Source of the DNA: Misgurnus anguillicaudatus | Lineage: Eukaryota > Chordata > Actinopteri > Cypriniformes > Cobitidae | NCBI RefSeq assembly: GCF_027580225.2 | Contig: NC_073340.2 | Coordinates: 36,740,001-36,804,000, forward strand | DNA: 64,000 nucleotides | Reading direction: 5' to 3' | Translations under genes and position numbers: made by a program | Notes under the pieces: model-generated | What the model saw: only the letters and a program-made list of their open reading frames with translations | What the model was told of the DNA's origin: nothing | Database searches by the model: none | Part shown: positions 9,527-21,274 of the stretch, piece after piece | Layout of the letters: each line of letters opens with the position of its first letter | Numbering within the stretch: the stretch's first letter is position 1

Positions 9527-12459
9527 CAGTGTTGTATAAAGTACTAGAAAGCAGTACTTGAGTAAAAGTACAAGTATTGTACTAGAAAAAGACTTTGGTA
9601 GAAGTGAAAGTTGACTTTTAAAATATTACTTAAGTAAAAGTCTTAAAGTATCTGATATAAACTGTACTTAAGTATCAAAAGTAATTTTCTGATATTTAAT
9701 GTACTTAAGTATTTGAAGTAAAAGTAAAAAGTTTTTTTTTTAAACCAAGCAGTTAGAACTTTGATTGTGAACTTTATTGTGGCTTTCTTATGGTAAAGCA
9801 TATTCAGGGTTCCCATTATCTTCTTAATCTCAATCATCAAATAAAAATCTGTCTTTTTTTCAGCACTTTTTAGGCACAATTCTCTTAAGTTCAAAGAGCA
9901 AACAGCATATTTTTAGAGCTGACATCAAATAAAAAAGCAGAAATTTCACTTTTGTATGAACTTCAGGTAAAAATGAAAAATACATTATAACTTATTTCTT
10001 TCAAAACATGAGCATATTTTTGGAAAAAGTGGAGTATCCCTTTAAGTTAGCTGCTCTACTAAGAAAAAAATGCCAACTCGTTGTGTGGCAATGAAAGCAC
10101 TGTGACTTTGATCAACAATGCAAGCGTACATTCACAATGTATAACATTAGCACAACATTATCCTATAACCACTGAGTTTTAAGTTAATTAACATAAAGGA
10201 AATCTCAAGTTTGACAAAACGTATGATGCTTTTAAAGACGTGAATATAGTCCTTAACACTTTCTTTCTAACCTGCCACTGATTAACATGTTTTTAACAAT
10301 CTAACATTAGCCTACCGGAGGGAATATTTGGCTGGCAGTTATGCTATAATGTTACCATAAACAGTTAACGTTAAGCGTGTTTCAGTTGAGAGTTCTCTGT
10401 GAATTAAATAAATCCATGGGAAATCAGCGGTGTAATGTTAACGTTTATTAAACATGTGCGCCTGGCCATCACATTAGACAGATAATTATCTAATACGGCT
10501 TATGATAACTAATGTTTAATCACATTGACATTGTGGCTTTACTTAATAACTATTATTTTAACGTACCTTGATGTGATTCTTCAGGTTGGACGGGGAGTTT
10601 TTAAATGACAAAATGTAAGTGATTTTCGCTAGGCATAAGAGGCACTTTATTCGGTAATCGGGAATCTTTAATTCCAATGTACAAAAACATTTCTTACAAA
10701 TACGGCCACGGATGTATAACGTTAGCTTTCTCACCCTGTTCATCGTTGGGGTGGTCGTTTACTAGGGATGCTCCGATCGATTGGCCGCAGATCGGTATCG
10801 GCCGATAATGGCATTAAATGACTCGATTGGTCCTCGTTAAATTTGCCGATCTCGTGAACCGATCTTTCTGTTTACTTTTGTCTGTCATGATATGGCTCCT
10901 CAATGCGGCTGCACGTAGAGACCATTTTTACGCAGTGAGAGCATTTTTATAACCCGTGGCTGATGAGCGACGTGTAGATTTGCATTTCTCTCTTTGCCTT
11001 TACAGAGATATGTGTATTTTCTATGAGGACGCGGTCCGGTCCTAACATCGCGACCCGTCTTCACATCCCCATCAAACAGCGTATACAACACATATCTATC
11101 GCAGACAATTGCATCCTCATGTCAAAAGTTTATTATTTGCATGTGTTTTAAAGTTTTGAGCGTTTAAACTTTAATTTTCCTCACAGCTGCTCTCGTCTGC
11201 ATACACCCGCCGAGCGCACACACAGCAGCCTGTCATCAGTGCACGTGAACAGAGCGATCTCTGTCAAGTCTTAAAGCTACAGTTACCTAATTCATCTCTC
11301 AATAAAATCACTCTCTCTGCTCTTCACTAAAGAACTGTTGTACTTCATACGAATGCGTGTATATTTAATTCATACAGTAAAGACTGTTAACTGTTTTATT
11401 TTCATTAGTTTTTACAGACATAAGCCTTTTTAAAGGCATATTAAATTTATCTTTGCAGAAGAAATATTTGTTGTGCTAATTTATTTGATTCTCTATGTAA
11501 GGACTAATTGACGACGGGCCATTGAATTATAAGAAAATAACGCACACCCAAGGTGGTAATGCGGCAGGACGCGAAGCAGAGTGCCGTTACACCGCAGGTG
11601 TGCATTATTTTCAAATAATTCAAAGGACCTGAGTCAATTATTCCGCTTATACCACGGTTACCACAAACATTGCTCTGGTGCCTATTTTTAAGACATTTGA
11701 AAAGTTAGGTGTGCGGTTTACAGAAAAATAATCAACACCCATAGAACACTTCTCAGCCAATCAGAATGCAGCATTCAACAGACCCGTGATATAATAAAAC
11801 AATAATATACCTAATTACTGCAAGTAATATAACAAAGACAACATCTGTGGTTTTACTTTATCTAGAAATTTTTTTAAAAGTTACAATCATCAAAGAGCTT
11901 GCATATCAGCTTGAAAAATCGGTATCGGCATTGGTATCGGCCGATCACGAAGACAACAAATCGGTGATCGGTATCGGCCTGCAAAAATCCTGATCGGAGC
12001 ATCCCTATCGTTTACGATAACGGGAGGTCCTCCAGTAGGTGCTTTCGTTGCACTTACAGTTGTGCTTCCTCATCCTTTGGCAACACTACGCTAAAAAAGA
12101 GTGTGCGTGAAATAGAGTGTGCGGAGCGTGCGTAAATCAATCTAGAAGCACTGATTCGCCAAAACCTCCCTTATTGAGTGTGTGCGGAGCATGCGTAAAT
12201 CAATCTAGAAGCACTGATTCGCTAAAACCTCCTTTATTGAGGTCGCACACATTTGTTCTGATTTTATTTTGTAGTAACGAGTAACGAATATGCTTAGTGA
12301 AAATATATCGGAGTAAAAGTATACATTTTATCTAGAAAATGTAGTGGAGTAAAAGTGAAAGTAGACATAAATTTAAATAGCGAAGTAAAGTACAGATACG
12401 TGAAATTTCTACTTAAGTACAGTAACGAAGTATTTTTACTTTGTTACATTACAACACTG
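9527..12459. mobile_element. Middle hAT-type element of the nest
   Basis: Ends CAGTGTTGTATAAAGTACT and TTACATTACAACACTG. Exact 8-bp duplication CCCATGTA at 9519-9526 and 12460-12467, lying in the outer element. Subterminal regions are rich in ACTTAAGTA and GAGTAAAAGTA repeats at both ends. The interior is itself interrupted at 10763. Small minus-strand frames at 9643-9894 and 10558-10743 are not recognisable. Confidence 0.85.
10763..12007. mobile_element. Inner hAT-type element of the nest
   Basis: Ends TAGGGATGCTCCGATC and GATCGGAGCATCCCTA, a 16-bp nearly perfect inverted repeat, with GGTATCGGCC repeats just inside both. Exact 8-bp duplication TCGTTTAC at 10755-10762 and 12008-12015 inside the middle element. 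Length 1245 bp, non-autonomous. It is the youngest of the three insertions. Confidence 0.9.
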
Positions 12460-12799
12460 CCCATGTATCATGATACGTATTGTATCGGGAGGCCCTTGCC
12501 AATACCCAGCCCTACCCATAAATCTCTCTTACTTCGTTGAGTACTGCTGAGTCAAGTACAATAGTCACATGTGTCCTCATAAACCATGCGTAAACACACA
12601 CAAGTGTTTTAAAGTTATAGTCTACTGCTGAGTCACGTACAATAGTCACATGTGTCCTCATAAACCAGGAGTAAACACACACGTACAATAGTCACATGTG
12701 TCCTCATAAACTATGAGTAAACACACACAAATGTTGTAAAGTTGTAGTCTACCGCTAAGTCAAATTATAGCTCATTTCTGTTTTTTTTCTGTCTTCCAG

Positions 12800-12850
12800 C
12801 TCGTCCATGAGCCTGTCGTTTCAGGAAGTGAAGTCACATCTCCTAAAGAG
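12800..12850 (+). CDS. Exon cassette copy 1 (17 codons)
   Basis: A pyrimidine-rich tract ending TTTTTTCTGTCTTCCAG is followed by 51 nt and a donor GAG|GTTTGT. In phase 0 it reads LVHEPVVSGSEVTSPKE with no stop. The frame that would follow directly from the 9021-9134 exon (phase 1) hits TGA at its third complete codon. The intron flank downstream (GTTTGTTAATAATTTTGTC... to AACAGTATACGGAAAGG) is shared by all copies. I interpret it as a linker exon after the SET domain of a KMT5A-like gene. Confidence 0.55.
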
Positions 12851-15683
12851 GTTTGTTAATAATTTTGTCAAATTTGTGTCACACGTGTTATAATTTGATC
12901 TGAAGTGAAATTGTAATTCCTACTAAATGTGATTCTGCAGTTAACATCCTAAAACACCTGTGTGTTAACAGTATACGGAAAGGCTTGTGTCCTCATAAAC
13001 CTTGAGTAAACACACACGTACAATAGTCACATGTGTCCTCATAAACCATGATTACACACACACAAGTGTTGTAAACTTATAGTCTACCGCTGAGTCAAGT
13101 ACAATAGTCACATGTGTCCTCATAAACCATGATTACACACACACAAGTGTTGTAAACTTATAGTCTACCGCTGAGTCAAGTACAATAGTCAAATGTGTCC
13201 TCATAAACCATGAGTAAACACACACAAGTGTTTTAAAGTTATAGTCTACCGCTGAGTCACGTACAATAGTCACATGTGTCCTCATAAACCATGAGTAAAC
13301 ACACACAAGTCTTGTAAAGTTATAGTCTACCGCTGAGTCACGTACAATAGTCACATGTGTCCTCATAAACCATGAGTAAACACACACAAGTCTTGTAAAG
13401 TTACAGTCTACTGCTGAGTCACGTTCAATAGTCACATGTGTCCTCCTAAACCATGAGTAAACACACACGTACAATAGTCACATGTGTCCTCATAAACCAT
13501 GAGTAAACACACACAAGTGTTGTAAAGTTATAGTCTACTGCTGAGTCACGTACAATAGTCACATGTGTCCTCATAAACCATGAGTAAACACACAGAAGTG
13601 TTGTAAAGTTATAGTCTACTGCTGAGTCACGTACAATAGTCACATGTGTCCTCATAAACCATGAGTAAACACACACAAGTGTTGTAAAGTTATAGTCTAC
13701 TGCTGAGTCACGTTCAATAGTCACATGTGTCCTCCTAAACCATGAGTAAACACACACGTACAATAGTCACATGTGTCCTCATAAACCATGAGTAAACACA
13801 CACAAGTGTTTTAAAGTTAAAGTCTACTGCTGAGTCACGTACAATAGTCACATGTGTCCTCATAAACCATGAGTAAACAAACACAAGTGTTGTAAAGTTA
13901 TAGTCTACTGCTAAGTCACGTTCAATAGTCACATGTGTCCTCATAAACCATGAGTAAACACACACAAGTGTTGTAAAGGTAAAGTCTACTGCTGAGTCAC
14001 GTACAATAGTCACATGTGTCCTCATAAACCATGAGTAAACACACACAAGTGTTGTAAAGTTATAGTCTACTGCTAAGTCACGTTCAATAGTCACATGTGT
14101 CCTCATAAACCATGAGTAAACACACACAAGTGTTGTAAAGGTAAAGTCTACAGCTGATTCACGTTCAATAGTCACATGTGTCCTCATAAACCATGAGTAA
14201 ACACACACAAGTGTTGTAAAGGTAAAGTCTACCGCTGAGTCGCATACAATAGTCAAATGTGTCCTCATAAACCATGAGTAAACACACACAAGTGTTGTAA
14301 AGTTATAGTCTACTGCTAAGTCACGTTCAATAGTCACATGTGTCCTCATAAACCATGAGTAAACACACACAAGTGTTGTAAAGGTAAAGTCTACAGCTGA
14401 TTCACGTTCAATAGTCACATGTGTCCTCATAAACCATGAGTAAACACACACAAGTGTTGTAAAGGTAAAGTCTACCGCTGAGTCGCATACAATAGTCAAA
14501 TGTGTCCTCATAAACCATGAGTAAACACACACAAGTGTTGTAAAGTTATAGTCTACTGCTGAGTCACATCCAATAGTCACATGTGTCCTCATAAACCATG
14601 AGTAAACACACACAAGTGTTGTAAAGTTATAGTCTACTGCTGAGTCACATCCAATAGTCACATGTGTCCTCATAAACCATGAGTAAACACACACAAGTGT
14701 TGTAAAGGTAAAGTCTACCGCTGAGTCGCATACAATAGTCACATGTGTCCTCATAAACCATGAGTAAACACACACAAGTGTTGTAAAGGTAAAGTCTACC
14801 GCTGAGTCGCATACAATAGTCACATGTGTCCTCATAAACCATGAGTAAACACACACAAGTGTTGTAAAGGTAAAGTCTACAGCTGATTCATGAACAATAG
14901 TCACATGTGTCCTCATAAACCATGAGTAAACACACACAAGAGTTGTAAAGGTAAAGTCTACCGCTGAGTCGCATACAATAGTCACATGTGTCCTCATAAA
15001 CCATGAGTAAACACACACAAGTGTTGTAAAGGTAAAGTCTACCGCTGAGTCGCATACAATAGTCACATGTGTCCTCATAAACCATGAGTAAACACACACA
15101 AGTGTTGTAAAGGTAAAGTCTACAGCTGATTCATGTACAATAGTCACATGTGTCCTCATAAACCATGAGTAAACACACACAAGTGTTGTAAAGGTAAAGT
15201 CTACAGCTGATTCATGAACAATAGTCACATGTGTCCTCATAAACCATGAGTAAACACACACAAGAGTTGTAAAGGTAAAGTCTACCGCTGATTCACGTTC
15301 AATAGTCACATGTGTCCTCATAAACCATGAGTAAACACACACAAGTGTTGTAAAGGTAAAGTCTACCGCTAAGTCACGTACAATAGTCACATGTGTCCTC
15401 ATAAACCATGAGTAAACACACACAAGTGTTGTAAAGGTAAAGTCTACAGCTGATTCACGTTCAATAGTCACATGTGTCCTCATAAACCATGAGTAAACAC
15501 ACACAAGTGTTGTAAAGGTAAAGTCTACCGCTGAGTCGCATACAATAGTCAAATGTGTCCTCATAAACCATGAGTAAACACACACAAGTGTTGTAAAGGT
15601 AAAGTCTACCGCTGAGTCGCATACAATAGTCAAATGTGTCCTCATAAACCATGAGTAAACACACAGAAGTGTTGTAAACTTAT

Positions 15684-15920
15684 TGGGGCAGTTTCCCGGA
15701 CCAGGATTATCTTAATCCAGGACTAGGTCTTAGTTTAATTAGGAAATATAAGTAGTTTTAACAAACATGCCTTACTAAAAACATTACCTGTGTGCATTTT
15801 GAGGTAAAACAAAGGGCCCTGATGTATTTGAAGATATGTAAGTGCAAGTTGTTTTCAGTTTGGAGAGCTCTTAAAAGTGTTTAAGTCCAGGACTAGTCTA
15901 ATCCCTGTCCGCGAAACCGC
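15684..15920 (-). mobile_element. MITE family A, copy 1
   Basis: Ends GGGGCAGTTTCCCGGACC and CCCTGTCCGCGAAACCGC. The same family as the copies at 16090-16327 and 41205-41431, here in the opposite orientation. Inserted into a minisatellite unit. No coding capacity; possibly Harbinger-type because of a short target duplication, not proven. Confidence 0.75.
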
Positions 15921-16089
15921 ACAATAGTCTACTGCTGAGTCACGTACAATAGTCACATGTGTCCTCATAAACCATGAGTAAACACACACAAGTCTTGTAA
16001 AGTTATAGTCTACTTGCTGAGTCATGTACAATAGTCAAATGTGTCCTCATAAACCATGAGGAAACACACACAAGTGTTGTAAACTTATA

Positions 16090-16327
16090 GGGCCGGTTTC
16101 CCGGACAGGGATTAGACTAGTCCTAGACTAAAACATTTTTAAGAGCTGTCCAAACTGAAAACAACTTGCACTGACATTACTTAAAATACATCAGTGCCCT
16201 TTGTTTTCCTCAAAATGCACACAGGTAATGTTTTTAGTAAGGCATGTTTGTTAAAACTAGTTATATTTCCTAATTAAACTAAGGCCTAGTCCTGGATTAA
16301 GCTAATCCCTGTCTGGGAAACCACCCC
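16090..16327 (+). mobile_element. MITE family A, copy 2
   Basis: Ends GGGCCGGTTTCCCGGACAGG and CCCTGTCTGGGAAACCACCCC. It splits a TTATAGTC unit segment with ATA on both sides, suggesting a 3-bp duplication. The internal AACTAGTTATATTTCC and AATGTTTTTAGTAAGGCATG phrases match copy 3 at 41.2 kb. Confidence 0.8.
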
Positions 16328-16383
16328 ATAGTCTACCGCTGAGTCACATTATAGCTCATTTCTCTTTTTTTTCTGTCTTCCAG

Positions 16384-16434
16384 TTTGTCCATGAGCCTGT
16401 CGTTTCAGGAAGTGAAGTCACATCTCCTAAAGAG
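16384..16434 (+). CDS. Exon cassette copy 2
   Basis: Acceptor TTTTTTTTCTGTCTTCCAG and donor GAG|GTTTGT. Phase 0 reads FVHEPVVSGSEVTSPKE; the CTC to TTT change at the first codon is the only difference from copy 1. Confidence 0.55.
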
Positions 16435-16810
16435 GTTTGTTAATAATTTTGTCAAATTTGTGTCACACGTGTTATAATTTGATCTGAAGTGAAATTTCTA
16501 ATTCCTACTAAATGTGATTCTGCAGTTAACATCCTAAAACACCTGTGTGTTAACAGTATACGGAAAGGCTTGTGTCCTCATAAACCTTGAGTAAACACAC
16601 ACGTACAATAGTCACATGTGTCCTCATAAACCTTGAGTAAACACACACGTACAATAGTCACATGTGTCCTCATAAACCAGGAGTAAACACACACGTACAA
16701 TAGTCACATGTGTCCTCATAAACTATGAGTAAACACACAAAAGTCTTGTAAAGTTATAGTCTACCGCTGAGTCACATTATAGCTCATTTCTCTTTTTTTC
16801 TGTCTTCCAG

Positions 16811-16861
16811 CTCGTCCATGAGCCTGTCGCTTCAGGAAGTGAAGTCACATCTCCTAAAGAG
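16811..16861 (+). CDS. Exon cassette copy 3
   Basis: The same splice signals. Reads LVHEPVASGSEVTSPKE; GTT to GCT makes V7A, shared by all later copies. Confidence 0.55.
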
Positions 16862-17470
16862 GTTTGTTAATAATTTTGTCAAATTTGTGACACACGTGTT
16901 ATAATTTGATCTGAAGTGAAATTTTCTAATTCCTACTAAATGTGATTCCGCAGTTAACATGTTAAAGCACCTGTGTGTTAACAGTATACGGAAAGGCTTG
17001 TGTCCTCATAAACCATGAGTAAACACGCACAAGTGTTGTAAAGTTAAAGTCTACTGCTGAGTCACATACAATAGTCACATGTGTCCTCATAAACCATGAG
17101 TAAACACACACAAGTCTTGTAAAGTTATAGTCTACCGCTGAGTCGCATACAATAGTCACATGTGTCCTCATAAAAAATGAGTAAACACACAGAAGTGTTG
17201 TAAACTTATAGTCTACTGCTGGGTCAAGTACAATAGTCACATGTGTCCTCATAAACCATGAGTCAACACACACAAGGGTTGTAAAGTTATAGTCTACTGC
17301 TGAGTCACGTACAATAGTCACATGTGTCCTCATAAACCAGGAGTAAACACACACGTACAATAGTCACATGTGTCCTCATAAACTATGAGTAAACATACAC
17401 AAGTTTGTAAAGTTATAGTCTACCGCTGAGTAACATTATAGCTCATTTTTTCTTTTTTTCTGTCTTCCAG

Positions 17471-17521
17471 CTTGTCCATGAGCCTGTCGCTTCAGGAAAT
17501 GAAGTCACATCTCCTAAAGAG
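17471..17521 (+). CDS. Exon cassette copy 4
   Basis: Reads LVHEPVASGNEVTSPKE; AGT to AAT makes S10N. Identical to copies 5 and 6, which arose by higher-order duplication. Confidence 0.55.
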
Positions 17522-18822
17522 GTTTGTTAATAATTTTGTCAAATTTGTGTCACACGTGTTATAATTTGATCTGAAGTGAAATTGTAATTCCTACTAAATG
17601 TGATTCTGCAGTTAACATCCTAAAACACCTGTGTGTTAACAGTATACGGAAAGGCTTGTGTCCTCATAAACCATGAGTAAACACACACGTACAATAGTCA
17701 CATGTGTCCTCATAAACCATGAGTAAACACGCACAAGTGTTGTAAAGTTAAAGTCTACTGCTGAGTCAAGTACAATAGTCACATGTGTCCTCATAAACCA
17801 TGAGTAAACACACACAAGTCTTGTAAACTTATAGTCTACCGCTGAGTCAAGTACAATAGTCACATGTGTCCTCATAAACCATGAGTAAACACACACAAGT
17901 CTTGTAAACTTATAGTCTACCGCTGAGTCAAGTACAATAGTCACATATGTCCTCATAAACCATGAGTAAACACACACAAGTCTTGTAAACTTATAGTCTA
18001 CCGCTGAGTCAAGTACAATAGTCACATGTGTCCTCATAAACCATGAGTAAACACACACAAGTGTTGTAAAGTTATAGTCTACTGCTGAGTCAAGTACAAT
18101 AGTCACATGTGTCCTCATAAACCATGAGTAAACAAACACAAGTGTTGTAAAGTTATAGTCTACTGCTGAGTCAAGTACAATAGTCACATGTGTCCTCATA
18201 AACCATGAGTAAACAAACACAAGTGTTGTAAAGTTATAGTCTACTGCTGAGTCAAGTACAATAGTCACATGTGTCCTCATAAACCATGAGTAAACACACA
18301 CAAGTCTTGTAAAGTTATAGTCTACTGCTGAGTCACGTACAATAGTCACATGTGTTCTCATAAACCATGAGTAAACACACACAAGTGTTGTAAAGTTATA
18401 GTCTACTGCTGAGTCACGTTCAATAGTCACATGTGTCCTCATAAATCATGAGTAAACACACACAAGTCTTGTAAAGTTATAGTCTACTGCTGAGTCAAGT
18501 ACAATAGTCACATGTGTCCTCATAAACCATGAGTAAACAAACACAAGTGTTGGAAAGTTATAGTCTACTGCTGAGTCACGTTCAATAGTCACATGTGTCC
18601 TCATAAATCATGAGTAAACACACACAAGGGTTGTAAAGTTATAGTCTACTGCTGAGTCACGTACAATAGTCACATGTGTCCTCATAAACCATGAGTAAAC
18701 ACACACGTACAATAGTCACATGTGTCCTCATAAACTATGAGTAAACATACACAAGTTTGTAAAGTTATAGTCTACCGCTGAGTAACATTATAGCTCATTT
18801 TTTCTTTTTTTCTGTCTTCCAG

Positions 18823-18873
18823 CTTGTCCATGAGCCTGTCGCTTCAGGAAATGAAGTCACATCTCCTAAAGAG
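18823..18873 (+). CDS. Exon cassette copy 5
   Basis: Reads LVHEPVASGNEVTSPKE with intact acceptor (TTTTTTCTGTCTTCCAG) and donor (GAG|GTTTGT). Same sequence as copies 4 and 6. Confidence 0.55.
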
Positions 18874-20012
18874 GTTTGTTAATAATTTTGTCAAATTTGT
18901 GTCACACGTGTTATAATTTGATCTGAAGTGAAATTGTAATTCCTACTAAATGTGATTCTGCAGTTAACATCCTAAAACACCTGTGTGTTAACAGTATACG
19001 GAAAGGCTTGTGTCCTCATAAACCATGAGTAAACACACACGTACAATAGTCACATGTGTCCTCATAAACCATGAGTAAACACGCACAAGTGTTGTAAAGT
19101 TAAAGTCTACTGCTGAGTCAAGTACAATAGTCACATGTGTCCTCATAAACCATGAGTAAACACACACAAGTCTTGTAAACTTATAGTCTACCGCTGAGTC
19201 AAGTACAATAGTCACATATGTCCTCATAAACCATGAGTAAACACACACAAGTCTTGTAAACTTATAGTCTACCGCTGAGTCAAGTACAATAGTCACATGT
19301 GTCCTCATAAACCATGAGTAAACACACACAAGTTTGTAAAGTTATAGTCTACTTGCTGAGTCATGTACAATAGTCACATGTGTCCTCATAAACCATGAGT
19401 AAACAAACACAAGTGTTGTAAAGTTATAGTCTACTGCTGAGTCAAGTACAATAGTCACATGTGTCCTCATAAACCATGAGTACACACACACAAGTCTTGT
19501 AAAGTTATAGTCTACTGCTGAGTCACGTACAATAGTCACATGTGTTCTCATAAACCATGAGTAAACACACACAAGTGTTGTAAAGTTATAGTCTACTGCT
19601 GAGTCACGTTCAATAGTCACATGTGTCCTCATAAATCATGAGTAAACACACACAAGTCTTGTAAAGTTATAGTCTACTGCTGAGTCAAGTACAATAGTCA
19701 CATGTGTCCTCATAAACCATGAGTAAACAAACACAAGTGTTGTAAAGTTATAGTCAACTGCTGAGTCACGTTCAATAGTCACATGTGTCCTCATAAATCA
19801 TGAGTAAACACACACAAGGGTTGTAAAGTTATAGTCTACTGCTGAGTCACGTACAATAGTCACATGTGTCCTCATAAACCAGGAGTAAACACACACGTAC
19901 AATAGTCACATGTGTCCTCATAAACTATGAGTAAACATACACAAGTTTGTAAAGTTATAGTCTACCGCTGAGTAACATTATAGCTCATTTTTTCTTTTTT
20001 TCTGTCTTCCAG

Positions 20013-20063
20013 CTTGTCCATGAGCCTGTCGCTTCAGGAAATGAAGTCACATCTCCTAAAGAG
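20013..20063 (+). CDS. Exon cassette copy 6
   Basis: Reads LVHEPVASGNEVTSPKE. Lies exactly 1190 bp after copy 5 inside the higher-order duplication. Confidence 0.55.
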
Positions 20064-21274
20064 GTTTGTTAATAATTTTGTCAAATTTGTGTCACACGTG
20101 TTATAATTTGATCTGAAGTGAAATTGTAATTCCTACTAAATGTGATTCTGCAGTTAACATCCTAAAACACCTGTGTGTTAACAGTATACGGAAAGGCTTG
20201 TGTCCTCATAAACCATGAGTAAACACACACGTACAATAGTCACATGTGTCCTCATAAACCATGAGTAAACACGCACAAGTGTTGTAAAGTTAAAGTCTAC
20301 TGCTGAGTCAAGTACAATAGTCACATGTGTCCTCATAAACCATGAGTAAACACACACAAGTCTTGTAAAGTTATAGTCTACCGCTGAGTCAAGTACAATA
20401 GTCACATGTTTCCTCATAAACCATGAGTAAACAAACACAAGTCTTGTAAACTTATAGTCTACCGCTGAGTCAAGTACAATAGTCACATGTGTCCTCATAA
20501 ACCATGAGTAAACACACACAAGTTTGTAAAGTTATAGTCTACTTGCTGAGTCATGTACAATAGTCACATGTGTCCTCATAAACCATGAGTAAACACACAC
20601 AAGTGTTGTAAAGTTATAGTCTACTGCTGAGTCAAGTACAATAGTCACATGTGTCCTCATAAACCATGAGTAAACAAACACAAGTGTTGTAAAGTTATAG
20701 TCTACTGCTGAGTCAAGTACAATAGTCACATGTGTCCTCATAAACCATGAGTAAACAAACACAAGTGTTGTAAAGTTATAGTCTACTGCTGAGTCAAGTA
20801 CAATAGTCACATGTGTCCTCATAAACCATGAGTAAACACACACAAGTCTTGTAAAGTTATAGTCTACTGCTGAGTCACATCCAATAGTCACATGTGTCCT
20901 CATAAACCATGAGTAAACACACACAAGTGTTGTAAAGTTATAGTCTACTGCTGAGTCAAGTACAATAGTCACATGTGTCCTCATAAACCATGAGTAAACA
21001 AACACAAGTCTTGTAAAGTTATAGTCTACCGCTGAGTCAAGTACAATAGTCACATGTGTCCTCATAAACCATGAGTAAACAAACACAAGTCTTGTAAAGT
21101 TATAGTCTACCGCTGAGTCAAGTACAATAGTCACATGTGTCCTCATAAACCATGAGTAAACAAACACAAGTGTTGTAAAGTTATAGTCTACTGCTGAGTC
21201 AAGTACAATAGTCACATGTGTCCTCATAAACCATGAGTAAACACACACAAGTCTTGTAAAGTTATAGTCTACTG

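Larger units (their letters stand above)
9169..12514. mobile_element. Outer hAT-type element of a triple nest
   Basis: Ends TAGGGCTGTGCAAAAATATC and AATACCCAGCCCTA. Target duplication GCCATAAA (9161-9168) and CCCATAAA (12515-12522), 8 bp with one mismatch. Inside the left part a block of about 142 bp is directly repeated (about 9209-9351 and 9373-9513), sharing ATGTCTCAGAAGTTAG and GTATTGCAATGTATCGCAAC. A second transposon is inserted at 9527. No transposase. Confidence 0.8.
18709..21088. repeat. Higher-order tandem duplication, 1190 bp
   Basis: The block containing exon cassette 5 plus its minisatellite units recurs 1190 bp downstream with cassette 6 (for example TAAACTATGAGTAAACATAC at 18731 and 19921). 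The distance from cassette 4 to 5 is 1352 bp, which is 1190 plus 162, exactly two extra 81-bp units. The duplicated flanks are nearly identical, so the event is recent. Confidence 0.85.

Noticed and set aside
9134..12850. Direct splicing of the 9021-9134 exon to cassette 1
   Set aside because: The phases disagree: the joined frame reaches TGA at the fourth codon after the junction. A missing exon or a different partner is needed.
13735..15645. A 636-codon minus-strand open frame of 27-residue repeats, and similar frames at 12.9-21.3 kb
   Set aside because: It follows from the 81-bp (27-codon) period. A second minus-strand frame is also open over parts of the array (for example 14645-14854), units vary freely at amino-acid level, and there is no start context or splice support.
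16950..16990. Second acceptor (GATTCTGCAG or GATTCCGCAG) downstream of each cassette as another exon
   Set aside because: The sequence after it has only a weak GTATAC donor about 30 nt on and no coding character.
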